A stretch of DNA of 64,000 bases from Acetobacterium malicum subsp. dehalogenans DSM 11527 (GCF_000472665.1 NZ_AXAC01000006.1:62479-126478), one strand, 5' to 3'; positions 26,630 through 35,840 are shown, counted from the first letter of the stretch. A program made the numbers and translations. Notes: a model not told the origin generated them from the letters alone.

Positions 26630-27232
26630 TTACAATACCCAAAGCCCCTCTTTGCTGCAATAATAATACAGTTTACTGCCAAACTTTTTGCCCAGCTTGC
26701 CGCCGCTCATTTTAGGCAGCCGCACTGCCGCGGTTTGCTCGGGATACAGCCGGATAAACAAGGACCGATCAGTCGACACATAAGCCACAAAGGAAATAAA
26801 ATGAGCTTTGCTCATTTCATGATCGAAGGTAATGTAGTATTCCCCATCGTCATCCGTTACTACCGCGGTGTGTTTTTCATCAGCTGGTTTGGCCACCAGT
26901 GGAGCCAGTTTGCGTCCACAACAGGAAAGCTCCGCATCGCCAGTGGTGCTGATCACATTTCCGCAGTTTGGACAAACATAAAATTTTATTCGTTTCAAGT
27001 TTCCAGTTTCCATATCATTCAGTTCCAGATCTCCTAAAAGTATTTTTTCAATATTTACCTCAAATAGTTCCGACAGCTCCCCTAACAGGGATACATCCGG
27101 ACAACCCAGGCCGCGTTCCCATTTGGAGATGGTTTTATCACTGATGTGCATCCGATCGGCAACCTGTTTTTGAGTCATTTCTTTTTCTTTTCGTAACGCC
27201 TTCAGTAGTATGCCTACCTTCGTGCAATCCAT
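26630..27232 (-). CDS. XRE regulator fused to a desulfoferrodoxin-like domain
   Basis: Residues 1-65 of this 200-residue protein are an XRE helix-turn-helix (TQKQVADRMHISDKTISKWERG). The rest reads like desulfoferrodoxin. A desulforedoxin-type metal centre is formed by Cys87, Cys90, Cys104 and Cys105. It is followed by a superoxide-reductase-like domain with His121, His138, His144 and Cys192. The usual final iron ligand, the His of CxxH before GLW, is Glu195. The centre is thus nearly complete but altered, which favours redox or superoxide sensing over enzyme turnover. GGAGG precedes the ATG. Confidence 0.85.
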   Translation of the reverse strand: MDCTKVGILLKALRKEKEMTQKQVADRMHISDKTISKWERGLGCPDVSLLGELSELFEVNIEKILLGDLELNDMETGNLKRIKFYVCPNCGNVISTTGDAELSCCGRKLAPLVAKPADEKHTAVVTDDDGEYYITFDHEMSKAHFISFVAYVSTDRSLFIRLYPEQTAAVRLPKMSGGKLGKKFGSKLYYYCSKEGLWVL

Positions 27233-27333
27233 AAAATTACCTCCATATGAACTATAATAATGGATCGATGGAACTTATTCAATCAACGCTCCGTAGAGTT
27301 TCGACAGATTATGCCGTTCTTGTTCTACTCTTC

Positions 27334-28536
27334 CTACTCCCCCGACAAAAAATCCACAATATTCACATGTTTAATCCCATTTCGACTTCGATCAAAGGCA
27401 TCCATAGTCAGCACATATTTGGGAAAATTATCGGTAATCGCTTCAAGTGGAGAGAACTCTCTTTCAATGGTGGTTTCTTCTGCAAGAATATAGGAAACTT
27501 GGTAATATTCACGTTGATTGCCTTTTATTGCAATGAAGTCGACCTCTCTGGTCGATACTTTTCCAATTCTTACCTCATAGCCTCTTCGTAATAGTTCCAA
27601 ATAAACGATGTTTTCCAGAATCTGCTGAATATCCCGTTCGTTGTTGCCATAAACCACTTCTCTGAATCCGTGGTCAGTGAGGTAAATTTTTTCCTGAAAT
27701 TTCAGAATTTGTTTACCAACAATATCTTCTCTTGCAACCAAATAAGCAAAACATGCGGCTTCGCAATAATTAATATAATTATAGATGGTTTCCTGCGAAA
27801 TACTTCGTTTTTCATTTTTCAAAAATTTGATCACAGCTGATGATGAGAATGGATTTCCGATATTAGCCATCAAAAATAGCAGAATCCGCTGGAGTAAGTC
27901 GATGTTTCTGACATTATTTCTGCCCACGATATCTTTTAGCACCACCGAATCATAAATATCTGATAGATACTTTTTCTGTGAACTTTCATCAATGTCGGAT
28001 TCATAAATAAAAGGCATCCCGCCCATTCGTAGATAGGTTTGAAAAACCTTCTGTATATCGATATCCAACTCTTTATCCCTTTTGATTTCGCAGACTTCCG
28101 CAAACGAAAAAGGATAAATGCTAAATTCCACGTATCGGCCTCCCAGGTGGGTCGCCAATTCTCCCGAGAGTAATTTTGCATTTGACCCGGTTATATAGAT
28201 ATCAATGTCGAAATCGACCAAAAATGCATTAACAGCTCTCTCCCATCCATTAATTTCCTGAATTTCATCAAGAAACAGGTAGTTCTTTTTTGTTTGATTG
28301 ATGCGTACCTTCACATAATCGTAAAGCAGTTCAACCTGATTTTTCAACAACCATTCCCCGGACTCCAGATTAATCGCAATAATCTGATTGCTTTCAATAC
28401 CTAAATCCATCAATTCAGTTTTAATCTGATCCAGCATTACGGATTTTCCACATCTTCTGATTCCGGTTAATACCTTTATAATGTTTTGATTAAAAAAAGG
28501 TCTGATTTTCTGTAAATATCTTTCTCTTTTTATCAT
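27334..28536 (-). CDS. AAA ATPase with DUF4143 domain
   Basis: This 400-residue protein has Walker A GIRRCGKS at 25-32 and Walker B NYLFLDEIQEI near 90-100. A C-terminal DUF4143 region (about 195-370) holds a nuclease-like REVDFIAIKGNQREYYQV segment. Such ATPases are common and scattered in bacteria and archaea, often in mobile or defence-like settings, with no settled function. Its promoter lies next to a perfect 12-bp inverted repeat, suggesting autoregulation. Confidence 0.88.
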   Translation of the reverse strand: MIKRERYLQKIRPFFNQNIIKVLTGIRRCGKSVMLDQIKTELMDLGIESNQIIAINLESGEWLLKNQVELLYDYVKVRINQTKKNYLFLDEIQEINGWERAVNAFLVDFDIDIYITGSNAKLLSGELATHLGGRYVEFSIYPFSFAEVCEIKRDKELDIDIQKVFQTYLRMGGMPFIYESDIDESSQKKYLSDIYDSVVLKDIVGRNNVRNIDLLQRILLFLMANIGNPFSSSAVIKFLKNEKRSISQETIYNYINYCEAACFAYLVAREDIVGKQILKFQEKIYLTDHGFREVVYGNNERDIQQILENIVYLELLRRGYEVRIGKVSTREVDFIAIKGNQREYYQVSYILAEETTIEREFSPLEAITDNFPKYVLTMDAFDRSRNGIKHVNIVDFLSGE

Positions 28537-28565
28537 CAGTTACCACCACCTGTCTTTTTATCTTA

Positions 28566-28594
28566 ATTATATCCTATAAATAATCGGTTTTCAA
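28566..28594 (-). promoter_or_regulatory. Sigma-A promoter of the DUF4143 ATPase gene
   Basis: On the minus strand TTGAAA (complement 28589-28594) is followed by 17 bases and TATAAT (complement 28566-28571), 30 bases from the start codon. Confidence 0.8.
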
Positions 28595-28624
28595 CGATAG
28601 TTTTCGACATAACGAAAACTATCG
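28595..28624. promoter_or_regulatory. Perfect 12-bp inverted repeat abutting the -35 box
   Basis: CGATAGTTTTCG (28595-28606) and CGAAAACTATCG (28613-28624) are exact reverse complements around ACATAA. The position directly upstream of the -35 box suggests a dimeric regulator's operator. Confidence 0.7.
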
Positions 28625-28686
28625 CATTATTTCACATTTGTTTTCATTATAACGTAATCTATTATTTAATTTAACCCTGGTCTTAG

Positions 28687-28757
28687 ATCTCACCAATCTC
28701 ATAATTCCCCTTGTAAATATTCCCCAGCCCGCCGTCAATGGAGATGGGATCCCCGGG
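28687..28757 (-). pseudogene. Remnant of the 3' end of a PPDK-like gene
   Basis: This stretch matches 31525-31595 at all but four of 71 positions. It encodes GDPISIDGGLGNIYKG and then NYEIGEI plus a stop, the C-terminus of the 1362-residue protein at 31521-35609. No further homology to that gene continues upstream. Together with the intact copy it brackets the azlCD/MocR block as direct repeats. The rest of 28537-28927 has no gene; an 8-bp inverted repeat (AAGTGAAT/ATTCACTT) lies near 28880-28917. Confidence 0.85.
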
Positions 28758-28927
28758 ATGACATGATCTTATAATTTTACCTAAACCCAGCCTGGATTTT
28801 CTTTATCGCTCCTTGGATTTCTGGGTCGATTGTTCTGTCAGTCGACCTACATACCGTTTCTTTCTATGGCTACGCCAAGATAAGTGAATCGTGACCATTA
28901 CGACTGCTATTCACTTCAGCGCATAGC

Positions 28928-29257
28928 TTAAAAAACTGTCCGAATCAGAATCATGTAGCATACTGTTCCAACAATAATCGCAAGGTACATGTTTTTCCTC
29001 CACATTTGTGTCAGGATAACTGCTATGGAAGAAATTATTTCTGCCATTCCATATGGGTACTGTGTCAGATTGATATTTCTGACACAATAAAAAACCAATA
29101 TCACCATAATTGCAGAAGGCAGTACTTTACCGAGATACTCGATTGTTTGCGGCAACCGCCGTTTTCCAAAAATTAGAAAAGGTAGTGCCCGCGTCAACCA
29201 TGTCACTAGCGCAGTAATGGCGATTACCCCGGTCATGTAAGCCAAATTATTTACCAT
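28928..29257 (-). CDS. azlD: AzlD-family branched-chain amino acid exporter subunit
   Basis: This 109-residue protein has three to four membrane segments. TRALPFLIFGKRRLP and YLGKVLPSAIMVILV are AzlD hallmarks. AzlD works with AzlC, the larger subunit, encoded two bases upstream, in export of branched-chain or related amino acids. GGAAGGTG at the end of azlC gives the ribosome site. Confidence 0.93.
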   Translation of the reverse strand: MVNNLAYMTGVIAITALVTWLTRALPFLIFGKRRLPQTIEYLGKVLPSAIMVILVFYCVRNINLTQYPYGMAEIISSIAVILTQMWRKNMYLAIIVGTVCYMILIRTVF

Positions 29258-29259
29258 TT

Positions 29260-29949
29260 TTACGCACCTTCCATTCGCAACGCAACCCGATCGCGCAGTA
29301 CCAATAAAACAATCAGACTGACAGACAATGACGGGATCAGGAAATTGTCTGCTCCCAGCAGACAGTAGAAAATGACAGAACTGATTATTCCAGTGAAAAA
29401 GGGGATCTTAGATGGATATTGCTGCCATTGATTGATGACGACCACCAGGAAAAATGCGGTCGCAGAAAACTCAATACCAGCGGTATTCCAAGGCAGAAAC
29501 TGTCCCATACAACCACCAAGGAAGCAGCCCAACATCCAATAACAATGATCAATGAGCGCGATAAAAAAATCTGTTTTTTCTCTGTCAAGTCCCACCTCAT
29601 AGTCTACCGAACAAAGAACCGAATATGTCTCATCTGTGAGAGTAAGAACCATATATGGATATTTCCAACCCATTTTCCGAAAACGATCGATAAATCCAAC
29701 TCCATAAAATATATGTCTGGCATTGATAAAAAATGTCATTACCGCAACTGCCAAAACCGGTGCACCAGCCGTTAGCAGAGAAACCATAACAATCTGCATC
29801 GACCCTGCATAAATGAACAACGCCGCAATCACTGACCAAAATACAGAATATCCCGCTTCATTCATTAAGACCCCGAATGCCATCCCAATAAAAAGATATG
29901 TAAAGAAGATAGCAATTGTCTGTTTTACAGCAAACCTGAATTCTCTCAT
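29260..29949 (-). CDS. azlC: AzlC-family amino acid exporter
   Basis: This 229-residue protein has the AzlC pattern GMAFGVLMNEAGYS near the N-terminus, then FINARHIFYGVGF and LTDETYSVL. It forms an efflux carrier with AzlD. The gene is divergent from a MocR regulator, and its -35 box (TTGTAT, complement 30008-30013; TATAAT at 29985-29990) lies within that regulator's likely operator. Confidence 0.93.
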   Translation of the reverse strand: MREFRFAVKQTIAIFFTYLFIGMAFGVLMNEAGYSVFWSVIAALFIYAGSMQIVMVSLLTAGAPVLAVAVMTFFINARHIFYGVGFIDRFRKMGWKYPYMVLTLTDETYSVLCSVDYEVGLDREKTDFFIALIDHCYWMLGCFLGGCMGQFLPWNTAGIEFSATAFFLVVVINQWQQYPSKIPFFTGIISSVIFYCLLGADNFLIPSLSVSLIVLLVLRDRVALRMEGA

Positions 29950-29984
29950 CGCAATTTCCTTTCCTCATTAAAATTACTGGCTAA

Positions 29985-30037
29985 ATTATAGCATTGCGCC
30001 CATATCCATACAATGATACAATTGTATGGATACAATA
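29985..30037. promoter_or_regulatory. azlC promoter and MocR operator with ATACAAT repeats
   Basis: ATCCATACAAT (30004-30014) and ATTGTATGGAT (30021-30031) form a perfect 11-bp inverted repeat. ATACAAT also recurs three times directly at 30008-30014, 30017-30023 and 30031-30037. MocR proteins commonly bind spaced direct repeats. The azlC promoter is TTGTAT-N17-TATAAT on the minus strand. Confidence 0.75.
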
Positions 30038-30055
30038 ATTTATGAGGTGCTTAGT

Positions 30056-31456
30056 ATGCCCATCAACTCTTATGATAATTATCATTTGTCATGGAAGCCG
30101 GAAAAATCCCATTTGAAACAGCCCTATTATCTTTCTCTGGCTTCTGCTTTGGCTGCGGATATCTCTGCGGGAAAATTAAAACCAGGAACAAGGCTTCCTC
30201 CACAACGAGAACTGGCTGATTATTTGGATATCAATTTTACGACAGTTACACGCAGTTACAATTTGTGCAAACAAAAAGGTCTTATTTATGGCGTCACTGG
30301 ACGCGGTACTTTTGTTGCGCCACATGCGTCTGAATACATTTCCATCCATGAATTTCCTTTACAGTCCGGCATTATTGAGATGGGTTATATCAGCAGCTTT
30401 GAACAATGCAATGCAATTGTTGCAAAAGCTGTCCAGAAAGTCGCACAAAAACAGTATCTGACCGATTTATTAGATTATAACTATATGCTGGGGCACCCGC
30501 ATCACCTTGCTGCAGGTCTTAGTTCGCTGGAACAATATGGGATTCATGCTGATATCGATCACATCGCAATTGTGTCTGGTGTTATGAATGGCCTGTCGAT
30601 CATTCTGGCAACCCTTTTTTCACCCGGCGACGCAATTGCAGTTGATTATTATACCTACCCCAATTTTATCGAACTCGCCAGAATCATGCACATTCGTCTG
30701 ATCCCAGTCTTCTCTGACTGGGAAGGTATGCTGGCAACAGAACTGGATCTAGCATGCAGGCTAAACTCAGTCCGCGGGATTTATCTTATGCCCCCCTGCA
30801 ACAACCCTACAACAATCAGCATTTCTGCAAAACGCAGAAGTCAGTTGGTAAATGTTGTTCGTAAACACCATCTGATCATCATTGAAGATGATGTTTTTGC
30901 TGGATTACCATCCGCCGAACCACCAACATTCTACACCTTACTGCCAGAGCAGACCTGTTATCTTAGCGATATTCCAAAAGCTTTATGTACAGGATTACGA
31001 GTCTCATTTTTAGTTTTCGGAGAACAATTCCGAGAAAAATTGCAAAATGGAATATATAACATGAACATGAAAACCAGCAGCCTTGATGCCGAGATCATTA
31101 CCGAATTGATTCATAGCGGAGATGCAGTTGAACTGATTCAGAGAAAATACGAACTGGCGTTGCAGGCAAATAAGATTTTTGATACCTGTTTCCCACTGGT
31201 TGGCCACAAGTCCCCAGCCAATAGCAGCTTTTTCCGCTGGCTTCCCTTTCCATGCGATAAGCCGGGAAAGGAGGTAGAGCATGAGCTTATGAAATTAGGT
31301 GTTGAAATTGTTCATTCTTATCGTTTTACTGTTATCCCAAATGAAGACGAACACTACTTAAGAGTTACGTTATCTAAAGCCGGCAATAGTAAAAAACTCC
31401 TAAAAGGATTGGAAATTATTCGCCAGTATATTCAAAAAAATAGAATCGTTCGCTAA
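30056..31456 (+). CDS. MocR-type regulator (GntR HTH plus PLP aminotransferase domain)
   Basis: The N-terminal winged helix of this 466-residue protein (LKPGTRLPPQRELADYLDIN) is joined to a class I aminotransferase fold. The PLP-lysine region reads SDIPKALCTGLRVSF. MocR proteins sense PLP or amino-acid adducts of PLP. The start at 30056 is chosen because GAGGTG lies seven bases upstream; the frame is also open from 30026. Divergence from azlCD and the shared operator indicate control of amino acid export. Confidence 0.92.
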   Translation: MPINSYDNYHLSWKPEKSHLKQPYYLSLASALAADISAGKLKPGTRLPPQRELADYLDINFTTVTRSYNLCKQKGLIYGVTGRGTFVAPHASEYISIHEFPLQSGIIEMGYISSFEQCNAIVAKAVQKVAQKQYLTDLLDYNYMLGHPHHLAAGLSSLEQYGIHADIDHIAIVSGVMNGLSIILATLFSPGDAIAVDYYTYPNFIELARIMHIRLIPVFSDWEGMLATELDLACRLNSVRGIYLMPPCNNPTTISISAKRRSQLVNVVRKHHLIIIEDDVFAGLPSAEPPTFYTLLPEQTCYLSDIPKALCTGLRVSFLVFGEQFREKLQNGIYNMNMKTSSLDAEIITELIHSGDAVELIQRKYELALQANKIFDTCFPLVGHKSPANSSFFRWLPFPCDKPGKEVEHELMKLGVEIVHSYRFTVIPNEDEHYLRVTLSKAGNSKKLLKGLEIIRQYIQKNRIVR

Positions 31457-31520
31457 ATACTCGCTATGACAAACGGTTATTCATAGTATTATTGTATTCA
31501 TTCAGAAACAATGATCTTTT

Positions 31521-34500
31521 TTAAATCTCACCAATCTCATAATTCCCCTTGTAAATATTCCCCAACCCGCCGTCGATGGCGATGGGATCGCCGGATTTAA
31601 AACGATGCCCGTTGATAGTACATTCTTTGGTTGAATCATTCACTACCAGACCCTTACATTTAACGACACAAACCTTGCCCACGCTGGCGGCTGCTACTGC
31701 CGCATGGGAGGTGACCCCACCCTTGGCCGTAATCAGACCATCGCAGACAAAGATCAGGGGAATATCATCCGGAACCGTATCCGGCCGGACCAGAATAATT
31801 TTGGCCTCGGGACAGTTTCGTTTTAAACCCTCCATATCCGCCATATCAAAGGCCAGCAGTCCTGACAGCACCGCGCTACTCATGCCGATGCCGTGACCGA
31901 CCAGTTCCATTTCGTGGGGTGCTGGCAGAAAGCTGGAAAAGGAGGTCTGTTTTTTCAGGTTCTGATTCCGGGTCTGGAGAATATACAAATCTTCCGGATT
32001 ATCAGATTCAAAGGTGAATTCAATTTCCTGGTGGACAAAGCCATATTCTTCAATCAGTCTTCCGGCATAATGGATCAGGGCCTGGTAGATCTTAGGAAAT
32101 CCCGACTCCAGCGACAAACTACTGTCCCGATAATCCCGTTTCCTTTGCAACTCGCTGATAGGCAGGGTATTGACCAGTCCGGAAACCACATCTTCGCCCT
32201 GACTGCAGAGGGCAAAATCGCCATAGAGATTAATCCCGGCGCAGCCGTTAAAGGGGCTGCTGGTAAAAATCACCCCGGTGCCGGAGCGGGCTGAACGGTT
32301 CCCCAGCACCATTTTTTGGACCACCACGGCGGTGCCCCAGTCCTCGGCAATCTGCAGATGATCGCGATAGTAAACCGCACTTTCGGAGAACCAGGAGTCC
32401 AAAACCGAGCGAATGGCCTGCTTCAGTTGTTGAAAGGGATCCATTTCGATTTCGATGCCGTAGTCATTTAAGACCATTTTGTAGCTGCAGGCGATGGTCT
32501 TCATCTGATCGGGAGTAAAGTTAATTTTCAGGTCCACATCCCATTGTTGTTTATATTCCAGCATCACCCGGTCAAAAACATCCCGGTCAATGCCAAAAGC
32601 CATCCCCCAACTCTGCAGAAAGCGCCGGTAACAATCCCAGGCGGTCCAGCCATAACCCTGCCGCTTACTATAAGCTTCGGCGATTTCGTCATTCATCCCG
32701 ACGTTTAAAAAAGTCTTCATCGCGCCGGGCAGCGAAATCGATGAGCCCGAGCGGATCGAAAAGAATAGCGGCTTTTCTGCTTTTCCGTAATACTGGCCGG
32801 TAATTGCTTCAATAAAAGCAATATGCTTTTCAATCAGCAGATCCAGATCCCGCAGCATATCCGGGTGACCTTCGATGGTTTCCTTATGTCTGAACACTTC
32901 GGTGGTAATCACAAATCCTGGCGGCACATGAAATCCATAGGTGATCAGTTTCTTCAGAAAATAAGCCTTGGCCCCCAAAAAAACCGGGTTATCAATTTCC
33001 GGGGTGCTTTCGGTCAGCAGGCTGAAGGTAATATCCGGGTCATAGGTCATCATGCTTTCGATAAAGGTGCTGGAATAATTTTTCATCATGCTGCGCAATC
33101 CACTAATGGTATCGGTGATAAAGTTATCCAGATCCTGAACCAGAAAGGCCGTGGACAGGTTGTCCCGCAGGAATTTCTCTGATTCGATATGATAGAATTT
33201 GCGGCTGTCCCCAGCCATTTCGACCTGCTTTGTCGCGAGCACCTGGGGAATAATGACCTTCATCGGGACCTCAAAAAGATCAAAAAAGTATTCGCTGATA
33301 ATCTGTTTGATATCGTTGGCCATAAACTGAAAAATATTGATGTACTGGTGGATCGAAAAGCTGGGCGAAGCCAGCCCAAATTTAAGCATATCCAGATGGG
33401 AGTTCAGCCCCTGATTATAAATGCCATCCAGCTCCAGGCCATCCTTAAAAAGCAGCAGAATATGATAAATCTGCCTGAAGGTTTTGGCGGTAATATACTC
33501 CGCATTAAAGGGCTGGGTGACCTGGGTCATCAGCTTGGCCACGGTTCGTTCCAACCGGTACATCAGACCCAGGGCATCAAACTTAGGCTCCACATACTCG
33601 CCGTACATCGAGGGAATATCCGCCGCAATGTGCCGTTTGTAATAAATATTTTCGGTGGCTTCACTGGGATGAGGATCTTGAATAATCGCTTTGAGATGGT
33701 TCATGTGTTGATAAATCTGGCGGATCGATGCTTCTTTATCGTCACTTTTTAGAATGTGTTTCAGTTGGCTCAAGTCCCCGGTCAGGTTGGGGCTGTAACC
33801 TCTGAGCATGGCCAGAACATCATCAAATTCAAAGGAATACTTTTCCAACAGCAGGAAATAAACCCTGAATAGATGAAGTACTCGTTTGATATCCAGGCTT
33901 GGATCGGGTTCCAACTCCTGGAGGGCCCCCCGGATCACATCAAGATCCAGACGGAGCAGCCCGGCAGGAGACGTTTGTAATTCTTCACAAAGTCGGATCA
34001 TTGTTTGATGGGGCCGAATAAACCATTTACTGTCCTGATCAAGATCAGCGTAGATTTCCTGGGGGATCATCTCTTTCAGTGGCTCCTTATTACCGTCATA
34101 CCAGTAGGTGATGATTTTCCGGGCCAGCTCAATATGGGTATTGTTGCTTTCGATATGAATCTGTTTGCGCATAAAGTGGATCAGCCGGTCCTTGCGCCGG
34201 GAGGCCTCGTCAATGGCAGTTGTCACATCCCGGAGCTCACCCTCGGCCCCGATTTCCCGAAAATAGACTGGAAAGATCCGCGCCAGCTGTTTGATTTCCC
34301 GGTAAACCGGCGTGATCTCACCGTTAAGCAGCCGGGTAATATCCCGCTGAAAGAGATCGGTATCGGAAATAAAGATCCCACCCAACTTGAGGTTGACAAT
34401 CAGAGCGGCCAAGAGCTCCCGCATGACGCGGGGATTTTCTTCAATTAACTCCAGCCACACCCGAATATTTTTGACGTGATTGGAATCGATCAGAATCTGC

Positions 34501-35609
34501 CAGTCGGTATTAAGACTCAATTTCCCCGGGTAGTTAAAGCCCAGACTAATCAGGGCTTTGGTGAAATAATCAATATTGGCGACATCTCCAGTGGCAATAA
34601 TTTCTTTACCCATAGTGAGTATGCAATCCAGTACCGTGTCCCCGTGTTCCCGATTAAGTTCCTGAAACTCAGCCATAATGGTGTTAATAAATTCGGTGAT
34701 ATCCTGGGAATCCAGTTCATCAAAGATATTGCGCAGATTGCGGTTGATGTCATAAATTAAATGGTCGTTCAGGGTGGCCATTCCGGGCAAATGCAATAGA
34801 TAATACAAGTAGTAAATGGTTTCCAGATGGGTGGGGAATTTTTCTGAGAAGCTGCGGAAATAATTGGCGATGTCATTGAAAAAAGGTTGCTGCTGAAGCG
34901 CATCCCAATCGGTGGCCTGCTGACGCTGAACTCTGAGATCCTCAAAAAAATCATGGCCGATGGCCTGGATGTCAGCTGCCTTCAGATGGGGAAAAAGTTT
35001 CTGTCGGGAAGCAAACCACGCATCGGCCAACGAGGTCTGATCCCAATAATCAATGCACTGATCCAGTAATTTTGCGGTAATTTCGACCAGCATTGCGGTA
35101 AATTCTGGTTCTGCCACCACCTTATTTAAATATATTTTAAAAACGCCGGAATTTTTGACATAAAGAAGTTCGTGCTCCGCCATGTCCTCTTTGAGAACAT
35201 CGATGCACAAAAAAATAATTGCTTTGGGAAAATCGTCTAGATTGGCGAGGCGGTCCATAAAGCGGATCAATACCTGGCTGAGCAGCGTCCGCTGGCTGTC
35301 TTTGAGTTTAGACCGCAACACTGACCGGATCATCTCCACCAGAACGGTGAAGGCTTTTTCGGAGTCTTCCAGATCATGGTACAGCCAGATATCGCCAAGA
35401 CAAATCGTCTGCAGCGATTCAATAACATAGCGGTTGTTGCGATACTTATGATTGAGCTCAATTAAAAATTCCTGGGTGCGTTTATGAATCCCCCAGTACT
35501 CTTTTGATAATTCACCGAACCATAGCTGTATTTCCGGGATCTCCGTGACGCTTTCCCGGGTCTGATTAAGATTGGCCTCTAAGGCCTTGGAAGAAAACAC
35601 GTTAGCCAT
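31521..35609 (-). CDS. Giant PPDK-like phosphotransferase lacking the PEP-binding barrel
   Basis: The last 500 residues or so of this 1362-residue protein resemble pyruvate phosphate dikinase. They include an ATP-binding start (GAKAYFLKKLITYGFHVPPG), FSIRSGSSISLPGAMKTFLN and GEDVVSGLVNT. The phosphohistidine domain contains GGVTSHAAVAA, with the swivelling His. The protein stops about 75 residues later, so the C-terminal PEP/pyruvate TIM barrel is missing. The first 850 residues or so are mostly helical with no motif I recognise. The shape recalls ATP-dependent phosphotransferases such as rifampicin phosphotransferase, where the acceptor domain is different. CAGGGGGAT precedes the ATG. A terminator upstream separates it from the ABC/GHKL operon. 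Confidence 0.85.
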   Translation of the reverse strand: MANVFSSKALEANLNQTRESVTEIPEIQLWFGELSKEYWGIHKRTQEFLIELNHKYRNNRYVIESLQTICLGDIWLYHDLEDSEKAFTVLVEMIRSVLRSKLKDSQRTLLSQVLIRFMDRLANLDDFPKAIIFLCIDVLKEDMAEHELLYVKNSGVFKIYLNKVVAEPEFTAMLVEITAKLLDQCIDYWDQTSLADAWFASRQKLFPHLKAADIQAIGHDFFEDLRVQRQQATDWDALQQQPFFNDIANYFRSFSEKFPTHLETIYYLYYLLHLPGMATLNDHLIYDINRNLRNIFDELDSQDITEFINTIMAEFQELNREHGDTVLDCILTMGKEIIATGDVANIDYFTKALISLGFNYPGKLSLNTDWQILIDSNHVKNIRVWLELIEENPRVMRELLAALIVNLKLGGIFISDTDLFQRDITRLLNGEITPVYREIKQLARIFPVYFREIGAEGELRDVTTAIDEASRRKDRLIHFMRKQIHIESNNTHIELARKIITYWYDGNKEPLKEMIPQEIYADLDQDSKWFIRPHQTMIRLCEELQTSPAGLLRLDLDVIRGALQELEPDPSLDIKRVLHLFRVYFLLLEKYSFEFDDVLAMLRGYSPNLTGDLSQLKHILKSDDKEASIRQIYQHMNHLKAIIQDPHPSEATENIYYKRHIAADIPSMYGEYVEPKFDALGLMYRLERTVAKLMTQVTQPFNAEYITAKTFRQIYHILLLFKDGLELDGIYNQGLNSHLDMLKFGLASPSFSIHQYINIFQFMANDIKQIISEYFFDLFEVPMKVIIPQVLATKQVEMAGDSRKFYHIESEKFLRDNLSTAFLVQDLDNFITDTISGLRSMMKNYSSTFIESMMTYDPDITFSLLTESTPEIDNPVFLGAKAYFLKKLITYGFHVPPGFVITTEVFRHKETIEGHPDMLRDLDLLIEKHIAFIEAITGQYYGKAEKPLFFSIRSGSSISLPGAMKTFLNVGMNDEIAEAYSKRQGYGWTAWDCYRRFLQSWGMAFGIDRDVFDRVMLEYKQQWDVDLKINFTPDQMKTIACSYKMVLNDYGIEIEMDPFQQLKQAIRSVLDSWFSESAVYYRDHLQIAEDWGTAVVVQKMVLGNRSARSGTGVIFTSSPFNGCAGINLYGDFALCSQGEDVVSGLVNTLPISELQRKRDYRDSSLSLESGFPKIYQALIHYAGRLIEEYGFVHQEIEFTFESDNPEDLYILQTRNQNLKKQTSFSSFLPAPHEMELVGHGIGMSSAVLSGLLAFDMADMEGLKRNCPEAKIILVRPDTVPDDIPLIFVCDGLITAKGGVTSHAAVAAASVGKVCVVKCKGLVVNDSTKECTINGHRFKSGDPIAIDGGLGNIYKGNYEIGEI

Positions 35610-35646
35610 TTTATTATCCCCCTGATTACAGTCGATTTGGGTAAAT

Positions 35647-35682
35647 GTCGGCTTTACTTTTTAAGTCGGCTTTACTTTTTAA
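35647..35682. repeat. 18-base perfect tandem duplication in the PPDK-like gene leader
   Basis: GTCGGCTTTACTTTTTAA occurs at 35647-35664 and again at 35665-35682 with no gap. It lies 38 bases upstream of the start codon. Confidence 0.9.
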
Positions 35683-35760
35683 TCAGTATATCATAATCGC
35701 TGGATCAAATGAATACGATTTCTTCTCGTTAAGCCATTTGATCTATTATTGTTCAAACAG

Positions 35761-35800
35761 CAAACGCCTCTGGATCAACAAGTTGACCCGGAGGCGTTTG
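35761..35800 (-). terminator. Terminator after the ABC-ATPase/GHKL gene
   Basis: CAAACGCCTC (35761-35770) and GAGGCGTTTG (35791-35800) pair perfectly, and the inner nine bases pair with two G-U wobbles. On the minus strand a short T-rich stretch follows. Confidence 0.7.
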
Positions 35801-35840
35801 GTAAAAGCGTTACAGTACAGTGAATTTATCAATGGTTCGC

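Noticed and set aside
33189-33752. 187-codon and other long plus-strand frames within 31521-35609
   Set aside because: They are antisense shadows of the PPDK-like gene, with no start signals.
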